This document shows, in pieces, positions 15,076 to 23,130 of a stretch of DNA of 64,000 nucleotides. Location: positions 248,001 to 312,000 of the forward strand of contig NZ_CAJZAI010000001.1 of the NCBI RefSeq assembly GCF_914271435.1. Reading direction: 5' to 3'. The notes beneath the pieces are model-generated. The model saw nothing but the letters and a program-made list of their open reading frames with translations, was not told where the DNA came from and searched no databases. The position numbers were made by a program, and so were the translations under genes. How positions within the stretch are numbered: position 1 is the stretch's first letter; every line of letters begins with the position of its first letter. This DNA comes from Cupriavidus laharis (lineage in GTDB: Bacteria; Pseudomonadota; Gammaproteobacteria; Burkholderiales; Burkholderiaceae).

Positions 15076-15258
15076 GGTCAGGCACCGGGTGAAGGGTGCT
15101 GGGCGGCGGGGCGGTCAGGCTGGCTCATCTGAGGTCGATCCTGTTATTGCAACTGAATTGCATTTGAGCGTGTGTGGCGAATTTTTGCAGTTATTCAACG
15201 GCAATGCGGGAGGGCAGAATCGCCCTCGCCAACGCTGCCCGCAGTTGCTAACAACCCC

Positions 15259-18132
15259 TCAGCCGGGGCGCTTTTTGCGCCGTTCCTGCTCCTGCCGCAT
15301 CTCGGCAAACATGTCGTTCGAACTCTCGGATGGCATACCCCTTATGCCGGAACCCCCGATTTTTGCCTTCGCAGCCGCTACGCCGCTCAAAGCCTTACTG
15401 GTGGCTGATTTCGGCGTAGCGGCACCGTCAAAACCGGGAGTCGAAAAAACACCTGCCGCTACTTCGAAACCCGCGCCAGTATTGGCTTTGAGCGGCGTAG
15501 CGGCTGGATGAGTGTTTTTTGAGAGTTCCAGCGAGAGGGTATGCCCTTCGGACACGTTTTGTGCGCCATTCGCCCCTAGTGCGTTGCTCGACTGGGGTGA
15601 CGGCAGGTATAGCTCCCAACAGGTTGTAAACATTCCGCGCATATAGCCCTTCGGGCGGTCTTTGCCTCCTAGGTAGACGCTTGTGCTCTTGATGCCGAAC
15701 TCACTCAGCCTCTTAGCGATCTGGTTGGCAGTGATCGGCTTGCCCCGGTTGTAGGTCGCCCACGGCCCCTCATCGTCCTGGGTCAGCGCCATCGCCAGAT
15801 CGGCGCTCGGGATGCGGTCGGCGTGCTTGTGGCCGTTGGCTTGCCTCTGGTCAAACACTGATCGGATAGCGGTCAGCAACTCCACCCCGCGCCCCTCGTT
15901 GCTTGCGTCAGCGGCCTGCCCGCTGAGCGCCAGCGCTGCGCGTGCTGCACGGTGGGGCCAGTCGCCGCCGGCTGCCTGCGCGATCTGGCGAAGTGGCTCC
16001 CAGTTGTCCAGCGCCCGGTCGTCCAGCCCGTCGAGGTCAGGCGGGTCGAATCTGGTAGCAGCGGTGGCATTGTCAGATACCCAGCGGGTAATGCACCTGC
16101 GCAATTGCTCGAACACAGCACGGTCAGCACGTCGCAGGCTTGCGACCTTCTCGCTTACCTTCTTTCGGCGCAGGGGGAGCACGACGGCGCGATCCATGAT
16201 CGTACCGTGTAGCCGCCCGATGCCCGCGAGTGCCTTCGCGCACCACGTGCTGAATGACGTGGGGATGTGGTTGTCCCCCACTGTGCGGATGACGGCTGCC
16301 GTGTCGCGCGTGTGCCCGCTGTTGACGATGCCGCGCAGCTCCTCGTTATCGCGCATGAATGCGTCAACCTCATCGATCAGCAGCGTTGGCCCGTACTGCT
16401 CGACTGTGCGAAATAGGGCTGCCACGGTGATGCTGCTTGTCGGCAGTGGGCGGGCGCTCAGGCGGGAGACGAGCGATAGTAACTGCGTCTTTCCGCAACG
16501 CTTCTCAGGTGCGGTGATGAGGAGCAGGGGGGCGACCTGCACCATGTCCATCATGTATGTCATGACGATCCACAGCGCCCCCGCGTCCGCTGCCTCGGCG
16601 TCGCAGACGATGTACCTGCGGAGGGTGTCGGCAATGTCGGTCAGCAGCGCCGCGCCATCGACCGGCACGGGCCACGACTCGACCTGTTCGAAGGTAATGG
16701 GCTTGCTTGCGCCGCTATCGCCCGCGCCGCCGCGTGCCGCCTCCACCTCGTCGTCGATTGTGCCGACGCGGACGCCGAGCCTTTCGGCTAGTGGTGTGCG
16801 CACACGGTCGTAATCGAGCTTCCCCAACTTAGCCAACGCCGCGATCATTGCGTCCTGCGGCATTGCGGCCAGCCGCGCGACATCCGCCTCTGCGCTTACC
16901 GTCGCGCTGACCGATTGCACGCTACTACTGGCGTCGGCGGGCGCGTAGCGCGGCGGTGTCCATCCTGCGGCCTGCGCGGCTTGCACCAGCGTGCGAATGG
17001 TGATGGGCTTGCCTGCGCCGTTGCCGCCCGGCGTGATGCTGTGCCACAACTGATCGAACCCAGCGTCGGTGTACTTCGCCGACTTCTTCGACCACTCGCG
17101 CGCCAGTTCCTCGCCGCACTGCCAGTTGAGCGACTTCACGGCCATGATCATGTCGCGCCATTCGGTGCGGTCATCGGCAGGCAGCACGGCCAGCATCGCC
17201 CGCACCTGTTCGATCTTCTCGTCGATCTCAGGCCAGCCCCGTCCGACACCAGCAGTCAGGTCGTCATTGCTCTGACCGTCGAAGCCGCGCAGGTGGTCAG
17301 GCAGCGTATCTACCGCGCCTGTCGAGCGGCGCGCACCGGCCAGATCGAACAGCCACTGCGGCAGGGTTGGTAGCGGGCCATCGTCGACACGGCTGTACTG
17401 TCGCCCATTGACCACGGACGGCCATGCCACGACGAAGCCGCCCGTCCCGCGCGTATCCAGTCCGTTGCCGAGGATGCCGGAGGTGCAGGGCAGCGGCGCA
17501 CCGCCACCGTCGAGCCACAGGTGCCGTCCGCCCGATGCCGTTGTGACACTGTGCGATGTCGGTACAGCGCCGTGCTGCGCCTCAAGCGCGGCGAGCGTCG
17601 CGCCGCCATGTTTGCCGTCCTTTTCGTCGATGTCGAGCACACAGGCCCCGCCGCTCGGCGCGCCCGTCGCAACTGCAAGGTTCGGCACGGCACGGCGGCC
17701 CACTGCACATACGAATGCGCCGATGGGATCGGTGGCCTGTGCGATGCCGTGCCCGTCGGCACGCGCTTGCGCGTCGCCCCACAGGCGCCGCACATCGGCC
17801 TCCGCCGCCTCGTATTCCGGCGTGCCCTTGCCGGCGTCCTTGCGCCGCTTGAGCGCATCAAAGTAGCCAGCAACATACCTGGCTTCGATGCTGGCGAGGA
17901 ACAAGTTGAGCACGGGTACGAGGTCGGCACGCGCGTCGAGGTGGCCGTGCGGGCAGGCGGGCATCTTCTTGCTGGGCGATAGGGGGAAGGTGGCCCAGCC
18001 ACGCGCGGCGTAGCGGGCGATGGCTTCGCCCAATACCTGCGCCGTGAGTGCTATGGATGTCGGGTGTGCAGTGGGGAGGGGGGCGCCGGCAGCGCCGGAA
18101 AACAGGTCACCATACGATTCGTTGCCGTACAT
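15259..18132 (-). CDS. Primase-polymerase/DUF3631 helicase-like replication protein
   Basis: A 957-residue putative island replication protein. The N-terminal part (about 35-290) is a bifunctional primase-polymerase (Prim-Pol) domain with motif I VLDIDEKDG, motif II SVTTASGGRHLWL and GLDTRGTGGFVVAWPS. Around 315-400 is a PriCT-2-like domain (EKIEQVRAMLAVLPADDR to AAGWTPP). The middle-to-C part matches DUF3631: Walker A APEKRCGKTQLL, Walker B LLIDEVDAFM, and RRKKVSEKV. The last 110 or so residues are low-complexity and contain the inverted repeats at 15372-15506. The start ATG has AGGAG nine bases upstream. Such fusions occur in phages, plasmids and integrative elements and would prime and unwind the excised circle; that role is inferred. 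Confidence 0.85.
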   Translation of the reverse strand: MYGNESYGDLFSGAAGAPLPTAHPTSIALTAQVLGEAIARYAARGWATFPLSPSKKMPACPHGHLDARADLVPVLNLFLASIEARYVAGYFDALKRRKDAGKGTPEYEAAEADVRRLWGDAQARADGHGIAQATDPIGAFVCAVGRRAVPNLAVATGAPSGGACVLDIDEKDGKHGGATLAALEAQHGAVPTSHSVTTASGGRHLWLDGGGAPLPCTSGILGNGLDTRGTGGFVVAWPSVVNGRQYSRVDDGPLPTLPQWLFDLAGARRSTGAVDTLPDHLRGFDGQSNDDLTAGVGRGWPEIDEKIEQVRAMLAVLPADDRTEWRDMIMAVKSLNWQCGEELAREWSKKSAKYTDAGFDQLWHSITPGGNGAGKPITIRTLVQAAQAAGWTPPRYAPADASSSVQSVSATVSAEADVARLAAMPQDAMIAALAKLGKLDYDRVRTPLAERLGVRVGTIDDEVEAARGGAGDSGASKPITFEQVESWPVPVDGAALLTDIADTLRRYIVCDAEAADAGALWIVMTYMMDMVQVAPLLLITAPEKRCGKTQLLSLVSRLSARPLPTSSITVAALFRTVEQYGPTLLIDEVDAFMRDNEELRGIVNSGHTRDTAAVIRTVGDNHIPTSFSTWCAKALAGIGRLHGTIMDRAVVLPLRRKKVSEKVASLRRADRAVFEQLRRCITRWVSDNATAATRFDPPDLDGLDDRALDNWEPLRQIAQAAGGDWPHRAARAALALSGQAADASNEGRGVELLTAIRSVFDQRQANGHKHADRIPSADLAMALTQDDEGPWATYNRGKPITANQIAKRLSEFGIKSTSVYLGGKDRPKGYMRGMFTTCWELYLPSPQSSNALGANGAQNVSEGHTLSLELSKNTHPAATPLKANTGAGFEVAAGVFSTPGFDGAATPKSATSKALSGVAAAKAKIGGSGIRGMPSESSNDMFAEMRQEQERRKKRPG
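15372..15506. repeat. Long inverted repeat cluster inside the primase 3' end
   Basis: A perfect 23-base inverted repeat: arm one at 15372-15394, arm two at 15484-15506, spaced by 89 bases. Between the arms lies a third copy of the core CGGCGTAGCGGC (15412-15423, same orientation as arm two) and a weaker fourth (around 15454-15475, same orientation as arm one), giving alternating orientations. The cluster lies within coding sequence for the low-complexity tail of the primase. Possible meanings are iteron or origin-type binding sites, or a REP/BIME-like insertion. Confidence 0.7.
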
Positions 18133-18213
18133 GCTAGGATGCTCCTGCGATGTAGTGAAACGCCGCTGTACCGGACGAGGGGCCAGCGGCGGGAAGTGGA
18201 TAAAAGGGTCGGC

Positions 18214-18678
18214 CTATGCGGTCGGCCCTTTTTTCTTTGCGCAGGCCACGCAGTCGCGCTGCGCGCGGCACAGTTGATCGGCCATCCGGTCGGCGTAGTA
18301 GGCGAGCGTGTCGAGTGCCTCGCGTTGCGACGCGGGCGACGTGATGCCCTGTTCCAGTTCGATCAGGGCGCGCTGCATGTGATCGACCGCGCCGTAGTCC
18401 TGACCGTGTGGGCCAGCGAGACTTTCGTGCGCTGCTTTGACGATCTGGTGTCCGGGGTGTCTGGCGGTGATGTAGCCGGTGACGGGGCCGGCAGCGATGG
18501 CGCGAATTTGGTCTGCGTGCCCGCGCAGACCTCCGACCTCCCGCTGCGCGAAGCGGCAGGCATCACCGGGGGCGCACGCTATGTGATGCCACTCCTCTGA
18601 CCAGCACCGGGGCGGGGCGAATTCGTCGGAGGGTGGCACGTCCGGCCGGTCTGCGATGAGGTCGGTGTTGTCGGTCAT
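18214..18678 (-). CDS. Hypothetical protein, island
   Basis: A 154-residue protein starting MTDNTDLIADRPDVPPSDEF, with a C-rich middle (CWSEEWHHIACAPGDACRF) and a C-terminal helical region ending in CRAQRDCVACAKKKGPTA. The cysteine-histidine spacing could bind metal but matches no pattern I know. Its ATG overlaps the stop of the AlpA gene by 4 bases (ATGA), so the two are co-translated. An imperfect hairpin with a U-run (18200-18236) overlaps the stop codon and may partly terminate before the primase gene. Confidence 0.6.
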   Translation of the reverse strand: MTDNTDLIADRPDVPPSDEFAPPRCWSEEWHHIACAPGDACRFAQREVGGLRGHADQIRAIAAGPVTGYITARHPGHQIVKAAHESLAGPHGQDYGAVDHMQRALIELEQGITSPASQREALDTLAYYADRMADQLCRAQRDCVACAKKKGPTA

Positions 18679-18965
18679 GCTGCTGCCCCCTGCGCCTTGG
18701 AGGCGTCACGCGCGGCGATGCGCGCGGCAATCCACGCATCGACTTCACGCAGTACCCAGCGATTGGTGCGCGAGCCGCCAATCTTTACGGGCTTCGGGAA
18801 GCCGCGCAGGCGCATCGCTTCGTACAGGCTGCTGTAGGCGAGTCCGGCACGGCGCATCGTCTCGCGCGCAGTCAGCAGCGCGTCGCCTTGCAGGTCGATT
18901 GGGATAGCTTCGAGGGGGATGGCCGGCTGGCGCTTCTTGCCGGTAGAGACTTCGCCGATGGTCAT
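18675..18965 (-). CDS. AlpA-family excisionase/regulator
   Basis: A 96-residue DNA-binding protein with the AlpA/MerR-type winged helix: LTARETMRRAGLAYSSLYEA, RLRGFPKPVKIGGSRTNRWV, REVDAWIAARIAAR. In E. coli CP4-57 the homologous AlpA promotes integrase expression and excision, so a similar switch is likely here. The ATG at 18965 has GGAG upstream; an in-frame extension to 19004 adds nothing conserved. It begins a second translational block (AlpA, 154-residue protein, primase, 183-residue protein), 86 bp after the stop of the 224-residue gene. Confidence 0.85.
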   Translation of the reverse strand: MTIGEVSTGKKRQPAIPLEAIPIDLQGDALLTARETMRRAGLAYSSLYEAMRLRGFPKPVKIGGSRTNRWVLREVDAWIAARIAARDASKAQGAAA

Positions 18966-19051
18966 TCTGACTCCATATCTCGCAGCGGCTGGGGTGCGCT
19001 GCATTGGTATGGAGCCTATGGTTTCAGGGCCGGAAATTCAGTTGGAGAAAT

Positions 19052-19726
19052 CTACCCCGCGCGACGGGCCGCTGCTTCTGCCCTGCGCTTGCGTGCAGAT
19101 AGTTCCTCGGCCAGTCGCAGCAACTTAAATGCAGCACCGCGCAGGCACACAGGCGTGACGATGGCGCGGTGTCGATTGGTCAGTTGACCGTTCAGATCAT
19201 CGGCTTCGCGCATTACGCGGAGAAGTAACGCGCGCGACAGCAGGAGTGCCGTCTTGGCTGTCGCTGTTCTTGCCGAGTTGGGGAGGCGCTTGCCCCTGCG
19301 TAGTCTGCTCAAGTCTGCCTTGTCAGCAGGGACTGTTATCAGCGCCAGCGCATCGACCGCTGCGCTAATGCGGTTAGCTGGCGCGTCCGGGCACATGTTG
19401 GCTGGCAGCCGTTTGAACGACCACAGCAGCAACTGCGCCAGCCTGTCTGCTTTCGCAGCCGCACTGTCGGTGTAGGCTACCGGGCGTCCTCCTTGCGGTT
19501 TAGGCAGGTGCTTGCCGTCACCGCCGAACGTATCGAACATGGCTGATACCGTGTCAGGGGCCAGCCCGCGCCCCTCCGCCACTTGCGCAACTGCCAAGTC
19601 GCGCAGTTTTCGATTGCGAGCCTGCAGCAATTCGAGCTTGAGCGGCGGCAGTCCTTGCTGGCACAGCAGTTCGAATAGTCGCCGTCCGACCTCATCCGCG
19701 ATCGTTCCGCGCTCGCCGCCTTTCAT
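19052..19726 (-). CDS. Hypothetical protein following the integrase
   Basis: A 224-residue, Arg/Ala/Leu-rich, apparently all-helical protein (MKGGERGTIADEVGRRLFEL ... RKRRAEAAARRAG). Its ATG overlaps the integrase stop codon by 4 bases (ATGA), which implies translational coupling. It has no signal peptide, membrane span or recognised motif. The charged C-terminus could bind nucleic acid. The coupling suggests a job with the integrase, for example as an accessory recombination or regulatory factor, but nothing in the sequence proves this. Confidence 0.6.
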   Translation of the reverse strand: MKGGERGTIADEVGRRLFELLCQQGLPPLKLELLQARNRKLRDLAVAQVAEGRGLAPDTVSAMFDTFGGDGKHLPKPQGGRPVAYTDSAAAKADRLAQLLLWSFKRLPANMCPDAPANRISAAVDALALITVPADKADLSRLRRGKRLPNSARTATAKTALLLSRALLLRVMREADDLNGQLTNRHRAIVTPVCLRGAAFKLLRLAEELSARKRRAEAAARRAG

Positions 19727-20967
19727 GCGCTGGCCTCGCTGGCGAACGGCAGCACCTTCGCACCTGCCTTCAGTTCGTCCAGATAGTCAGCCCATCGCTG
19801 CATCAGCTCGCGCCGCTGATCGAGCCACTGCGTGCGGTTGTATGCGCGCCCGAGCGCGTCGCGCACGCCGTGGGCCAACTGCGCCTCAATCACCTCGTCG
19901 CGCACGCCGAGCACCTCAGCGGCGAGCGTACGGGCCGTCGCGCGCCAGCCGTGTGGCAACGCTTCATCGCCGGCATATCCCATCCGCTTGAATGCCGCCG
20001 ACAGCGCCATGTCCGACATGCACCGGTCGCCGCCGCGCAGACTGGGGAAAACGAAGCGCCCCCGCCCGGTCAGTACCTGCAGCCCTCGCAGGATTGCAAC
20101 TGCCTGACGCGACAACGGCACCAGATGGTCAGGGCCATTTTCCTTACCTGCCTTCGTCCGCTTCATCCGGCCAGCAGGCACTGTCCACATGGCACCGTCT
20201 AGATCGAATTCGCTCCACTCGGCCTGTCGCAGTTCACCGGGGCGCTGAAACACCATTGGGGCGAGGCGTAATGCTGCTGTGACCACCGCAGTGCCGGTGT
20301 AGCCGTCAATGGCGCGCAGCAGGGCGCCCAACTGAACAGGATCGGTCACGGCGGCGTGATGCTTCACCTGTGCCGCTGGCAGTGCGTCGCGCAGGTCGGC
20401 GGCAATGTCACGCTCGGCCCGTCCGGTGCTGATGGCATATCGCATTACCTGCCCGATCAATACCCGCACGCGGTGCGCAGTTTCGAGATGGCCGGTCTTT
20501 TCGATGCGTTGCAGTACGCTCAGCACGTCAGCCGGGGCCAGGCCGACAATCGGACGGGTGCCAAGGTAGGGAAACACATGCTTTTCGAGTCGACGCAGGT
20601 TGCGCTGCGCGTGCGACTCAGACAACGAGGGGGCGAACTTGGCGTGCCACTCCCGCGCCACGACTTCGAAGGTGTTGGCGCCGTTGATCGCCGCCGCGTG
20701 CTTGGCTGCTGCGCGCGCATGGGCGGGGTCGATCCCGTCAGCCAGCTGCTTACGGGCTGCTGCTCGCCGCTCGCGCATTTCTTTCAGCCCTACCTCCGGC
20801 CAGTTGCCGAGCGACAGGCGCGTCTCCTTGCCGTTGCGACGGTACTTCAGGAACCAGCGCCGCGCGCCGGCAGGGCTGACTTCGAGGTAAGCCCCGTCGC
20901 CGTCGCTCAGGCGGTACAACCTGTCGCGTGGCTGGGCGTTCTCGATCTGCTTGATGGTCAGGGACAT
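19723..20967 (-). CDS. P4-type tyrosine recombinase (integrase) of the ssrA island
   Basis: A 414-residue site-specific integrase. The N-terminus (SLTIKQIENAQPRDRLYRLSD, DGAYLEVSPAGARRW) is the DUF4102 arm-binding domain of P4-like integrases, followed by a core-binding SAM-like domain (about 100-200) and the catalytic domain. The catalytic set is visible: Arg242 (QRPGEL), a Lys in RMKRTKAG (269-271), His339 and Arg342 (LPHGWRATART), His366 (QLAHG) and nucleophile Tyr376 (RAYNRTQ), so it looks intact. The ATG at 20967 matches the usual family start; a TTG at 21006 would add 13 non-conserved residues. It sits 193 bp from the end of ssrA, its probable target. Confidence 0.93.
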   Translation of the reverse strand: MSLTIKQIENAQPRDRLYRLSDGDGAYLEVSPAGARRWFLKYRRNGKETRLSLGNWPEVGLKEMRERRAAARKQLADGIDPAHARAAAKHAAAINGANTFEVVAREWHAKFAPSLSESHAQRNLRRLEKHVFPYLGTRPIVGLAPADVLSVLQRIEKTGHLETAHRVRVLIGQVMRYAISTGRAERDIAADLRDALPAAQVKHHAAVTDPVQLGALLRAIDGYTGTAVVTAALRLAPMVFQRPGELRQAEWSEFDLDGAMWTVPAGRMKRTKAGKENGPDHLVPLSRQAVAILRGLQVLTGRGRFVFPSLRGGDRCMSDMALSAAFKRMGYAGDEALPHGWRATARTLAAEVLGVRDEVIEAQLAHGVRDALGRAYNRTQWLDQRRELMQRWADYLDELKAGAKVLPFASEASA

Positions 20968-20982
20968 GGGGAAATAGCCGGT

Positions 20983-21082
20983 GGGGGTCACGCTGTTGGG
21001 GGTCAAGGGTTTGGTGGTCAGCGTTTGACCCCTGTTTAGACCCCCTCAGACCCCCAGCTAGTGTCAGCGTATCCCAGCTAGT
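20983..21082. repeat. Clustered short repeats between integrase and ssrA (candidate arm sites)
   Basis: The stretch upstream of the integrase has GGGGGTCA copies in both orientations (20983-20990, 20998-21005 and GACCCC words at 21018-21055). It also has a direct repeat CCCAGCTAGT at 21053-21062 and 21073-21082, spaced exactly 20 bases. The 12-base TTGGGGGTCAAG at 20996-21007 is inverted at the far end of the island (13227-13238). Integrase or excisionase arm-type sites are a reasonable inference. Confidence 0.5.
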
Positions 21083-21092
21083 CCCATAAAGC

Positions 21093-21126
21093 AAAAACCC
21101 GCGAAGCCTTGAGCTATCGCGGGTTT
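21093..21126 (-). terminator. Terminator of ssrA
   Basis: A 10-bp stem (21095-21104 with 21117-21126), a 12-base loop and an A-run at 21093-21097 (U-tract on the minus strand), 34 bp beyond the tmRNA 3' end. It probably came in with the island, since a second minus-strand terminator lies at the far junction. Confidence 0.8.
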
Positions 21127-21156
21127 CTGGATGCTGCTAGATGTCGTCGGACTGAA

Positions 21157-21185
21157 TACTGGTGGAGCCGGCGGGAATCGAACCC
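21157..21185 (-). repeat. Right attachment site within the ssrA 3' end
   Basis: This segment spans the T-arm and acceptor end of tmRNA plus the few bases beyond CCA. It is the partner of the degenerate copy at 13153-13172 and lies next to the integrase. Insertion keeps ssrA functional because the element supplies an identical gene end. Confidence 0.6.
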
Positions 21186-21519
21186 GCGTCCGCAAGCCCT
21201 CCACAGAGAGTTCTACATACTTAGTTCTGTCATTTGATTTAACCGCCGCATCGCGGACGAACACGCTCTACGACGGCGAGTCACTTGGTTTTCGTCCCTG
21301 CAGTCGTGACACCGACGGGGCTTATCTGACGTAAATGACCTCGCTGGTTCTTGCGAACCCTAGCCCGTCAGCGAGCCAGTGCGAGGACGGCGGCCCTTAG
21401 GCTGCCAGTGCGTAACGTTCGTCGTTAGCAGTTATTGCATTCCCATTGATTAACGAGGTGACGGGTCCTCGGTATGCCCTCCACTGCTTCGCAACCCACG
21501 TCGAAACCAGGTCGGCCCC
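21160..21519 (-). ncRNA. ssrA: tmRNA (transfer-messenger RNA)
   Basis: A one-piece tmRNA of 360 nt that rescues stalled ribosomes by trans-translation with SmpB. The 5' end GGGGCCG (from 21519) pairs with CGGCTCC just before ACCA, with the usual G-U at the third pair. The T-arm GGGTTCGATTCCC and the 5' D-like segment CTGGTTTCGACGTGGGTTGC are intact. The tag reading frame (21429-21397, minus) is GCT AAC GAC GAA CGT TAC GCA CTG GCA GCC TAA, peptide ANDERYALAA, the betaproteobacterial type. Its 3' end hosts the island. Confidence 0.96.
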
Positions 21520-21536
21520 AGTGATAAGAAGTACGG

Positions 21537-21542
21537 ATTGTA
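21537..21542 (-). promoter_or_regulatory. Possible -10 element of ssrA
   Basis: TACAAT on the minus strand, 17 bases before the mature tmRNA 5' end. This would start transcription about 10 bases upstream, fitting a precursor trimmed by RNase P. No clear -35 is seen. Confidence 0.35.
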
Positions 21543-21598
21543 CTCGGTTTGGACGGAAGTTGCCGCGCCAGGTTCCGTTCTTGCTTGTGAACGCCGGC

Positions 21599-22264
21599 TC
21601 AGGCCGGCATGAGAAGCGGAATCAACTCTGCGGGGTGCCGCACAAGGTAGTCGGCGCCCCAGGTTTCCGGCGGCTCGCCGTCGCCGCAGTAGCCGTAGGC
21701 GGCGGTGATGGTGAGCATGCCCGCTGCCTTGCCGGCCTGGATGTCACGTAAGTCGTCACCCACATACACACATCGCTGTGGTGCCACACCGCTCAGTTCG
21801 GCGGCGTGGAGCAGGGGGGCGGGATGAGGCTTGGCATGGGGCGTTGTGTCGCCGCTGACGACGGCAGAGGCCCTCGGCGTGAGTCCGATGGCAGCTACGA
21901 GTGGTACCGTGAACCGCGCGATCTTGTTGGTGACGATGCCCCAGCGGATGCCGGCGGCTTCCAGCGAATCCAGCACCTGCGGCATGCCGTCGAACAGGCG
22001 CGTATGCACGGCGATGTCGGCCTCGTAATAATCGAGGAACAGGTCGCGCAGGGCGGGGAAGTCCGGATCGTCGGGCTGCTTCCCGAAAGCCGCGCCGAGC
22101 AGCCCGCGCGCACCATGCGATGCAACCGGCCGCAGCTTCTCATATGCCACTGGCGGGCGCCCGTGTTCGACCACCAGGCGGTTCGCCGCGGCAGCCAGGT
22201 CCGGGGCGGTATCGGCCAGCGTGCCGTCCAGGTCGAAGAATACGGCGTCGATCGCCGTCATCAT
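21599..22264 (-). CDS. gph: Phosphoglycolate phosphatase
   Basis: A 221-residue HAD-superfamily hydrolase that removes phosphate from 2-phosphoglycolate formed during DNA repair or photorespiration-like reactions. HAD motif I is [15 protein letters not shown] (residues 8-22), motif II the VTNK of [10 protein letters not shown], the lysine lies in KPHPAPL, and motif III is [16 protein letters not shown]. Length is normal. Its ATG overlaps the ubiG stop codon (ATGA), an arrangement common in proteobacteria where gph follows ubiG. Substrate is inferred from family and neighbour. Confidence 0.9.
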   Translation of the reverse strand: MMTAIDAVFFDLDGTLADTAPDLAAAANRLVVEHGRPPVAYEKLRPVASHGARGLLGAAFGKQPDDPDFPALRDLFLDYYEADIAVHTRLFDGMPQVLDSLEAAGIRWGIVTNKIARFTVPLVAAIGLTPRASAVVSGDTTPHAKPHPAPLLHAAELSGVAPQRCVYVGDDLRDIQAGKAAGMLTITAAYGYCGDGEPPETWGADYLVRHPAELIPLLMPA

Positions 22265-23010
22265 TTCGCCACCCGGCGGAAGGCCATCATGTAGTTCACA
22301 TCCGTATCGCCACCGAGTGAATAGACCTGGGAGAGCGGGTTGTAGGTCATGCCGCGCATCTCGATCAGGTCCAGGCCGACGTTGCGGGCAAAACGCGCGA
22401 GTTCGGATGGCGTGATGAACTTTTCGTAGTCATGCGTACCGCGCGGCAGCATCTGAAGAATGTATTCGGCGCCCACGATGGCCATCAGATAGGCCTTCAG
22501 GTTGCGATTGATCGTGGAAGCGAAGACATAGCCGCCGGGACGGACCAGGGTTGCACAAGCCTGGACGATCGACGAGGGGTCGGGCACATGTTCGAGCATT
22601 TCCATGCAAGTCACGACATCTACGCTGCCCGGCTCGCGCGCTGCCAGCGCTTCGGCGGCGATCTCCTCGTAGGTGATCGCAACACCGGACTCCAGGCTAT
22701 GCAGGTCCGCCACGCGCAGGGCCTTGCTCGACAGGTCAATACCACGCACATGGGCGCCCAGCCGCGCCATGCTCTCGGACAGGATGCCGCCGCCGCAGCC
22801 GATATCGACTACCTTCTTGCCGGCCAGGCCGGCAATGCCGTCGATCCAGCCGAGGCGCAGCGGATTCAGGTCATGCAGCGGCTTGAATTCGCTGTTCGGG
22901 TCCCACCAGCGATGGGCCAGCTCGCTGAACTTGTCGATTTCCTTGGGGTCGGCATTCCGGCCGGCTGGATTGGCCGCGGAGGGCGGCAAGGCTTGCGTAG
23001 GCGACGTCAT
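22261..23010 (-). CDS. ubiG: Ubiquinone biosynthesis O-methyltransferase
   Basis: A 249-residue SAM-dependent methyltransferase that performs both O-methylations in ubiquinone synthesis. The UbiG signature [19 protein letters not shown] is followed by [12 protein letters not shown] motif [25 protein letters not shown] and the C-terminal [17 protein letters not shown]. The ATG at 23010 is chosen; a TTG six codons upstream is possible, and neither has a good ribosome site. It forms a two-gene operon with gph and lies 120 bp after the ompA-like gene's terminator. Confidence 0.93.
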   Translation of the reverse strand: MTSPTQALPPSAANPAGRNADPKEIDKFSELAHRWWDPNSEFKPLHDLNPLRLGWIDGIAGLAGKKVVDIGCGGGILSESMARLGAHVRGIDLSSKALRVADLHSLESGVAITYEEIAAEALAAREPGSVDVVTCMEMLEHVPDPSSIVQACATLVRPGGYVFASTINRNLKAYLMAIVGAEYILQMLPRGTHDYEKFITPSELARFARNVGLDLIEMRGMTYNPLSQVYSLGGDTDVNYMMAFRRVAK

Positions 23011-23079
23011 GGTTTGCGGGGCCGGCAAAGGACAATGTGCCTGAGCCGGCAGGTAGGAAGAGGTCTGGCCAACTGTACC

Positions 23080-23107
23080 AAAAAAAAAGCCCAGCTTGCG
23101 CTGGGCC
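23080..23107 (-). terminator. Terminator of the OmpA-family gene
   Basis: A 7-bp GC-rich stem (23089-23095 with 23100-23106), a TTGC loop and an A-run at 23080-23088, so a strong U-tract on the minus strand, 25 bp after the gene's stop. Confidence 0.88.
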
Positions 23108-23130
23108 TTTCTGCATCGGAAAGATTCCGA

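Larger units (their letters stand above)
13153..21173. mobile_element. Genomic island integrated at the 3' end of ssrA
   Basis: An island of about 8 kb bounded by the intact tmRNA 3' end (right) and a degenerate copy of it (left). From right to left it encodes a P4-type tyrosine integrase, an unknown 224-residue protein, an AlpA-type regulator, an unknown 154-residue protein, a primase-polymerase/DUF3631 fusion and a coiled-coil protein, all minus strand. Two plus-strand unknown genes lie at the far end, where islands often carry cargo. GC is visibly lower in that cargo part. No capsid, packaging, conjugation or relaxase genes are seen, so it resembles a phage-satellite or minimal integrative element that would need a helper to move. 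An ssrA-integrase-AlpA combination is known from E. coli CP4-57. Confidence 0.85.

Noticed and set aside
18200..18236. Terminator between the 154-residue gene and the primase gene
   Set aside because: The stem is interrupted by a bulge, overlaps the stop codon and would cut an apparent operon. Mentioned only in the gene entry.
20968..21006. Upstream TTG start for the integrase
   Set aside because: Adds 13 residues made of the GACCCC repeat region that have no family counterpart; the ATG at 20967 matches P4-type integrases.
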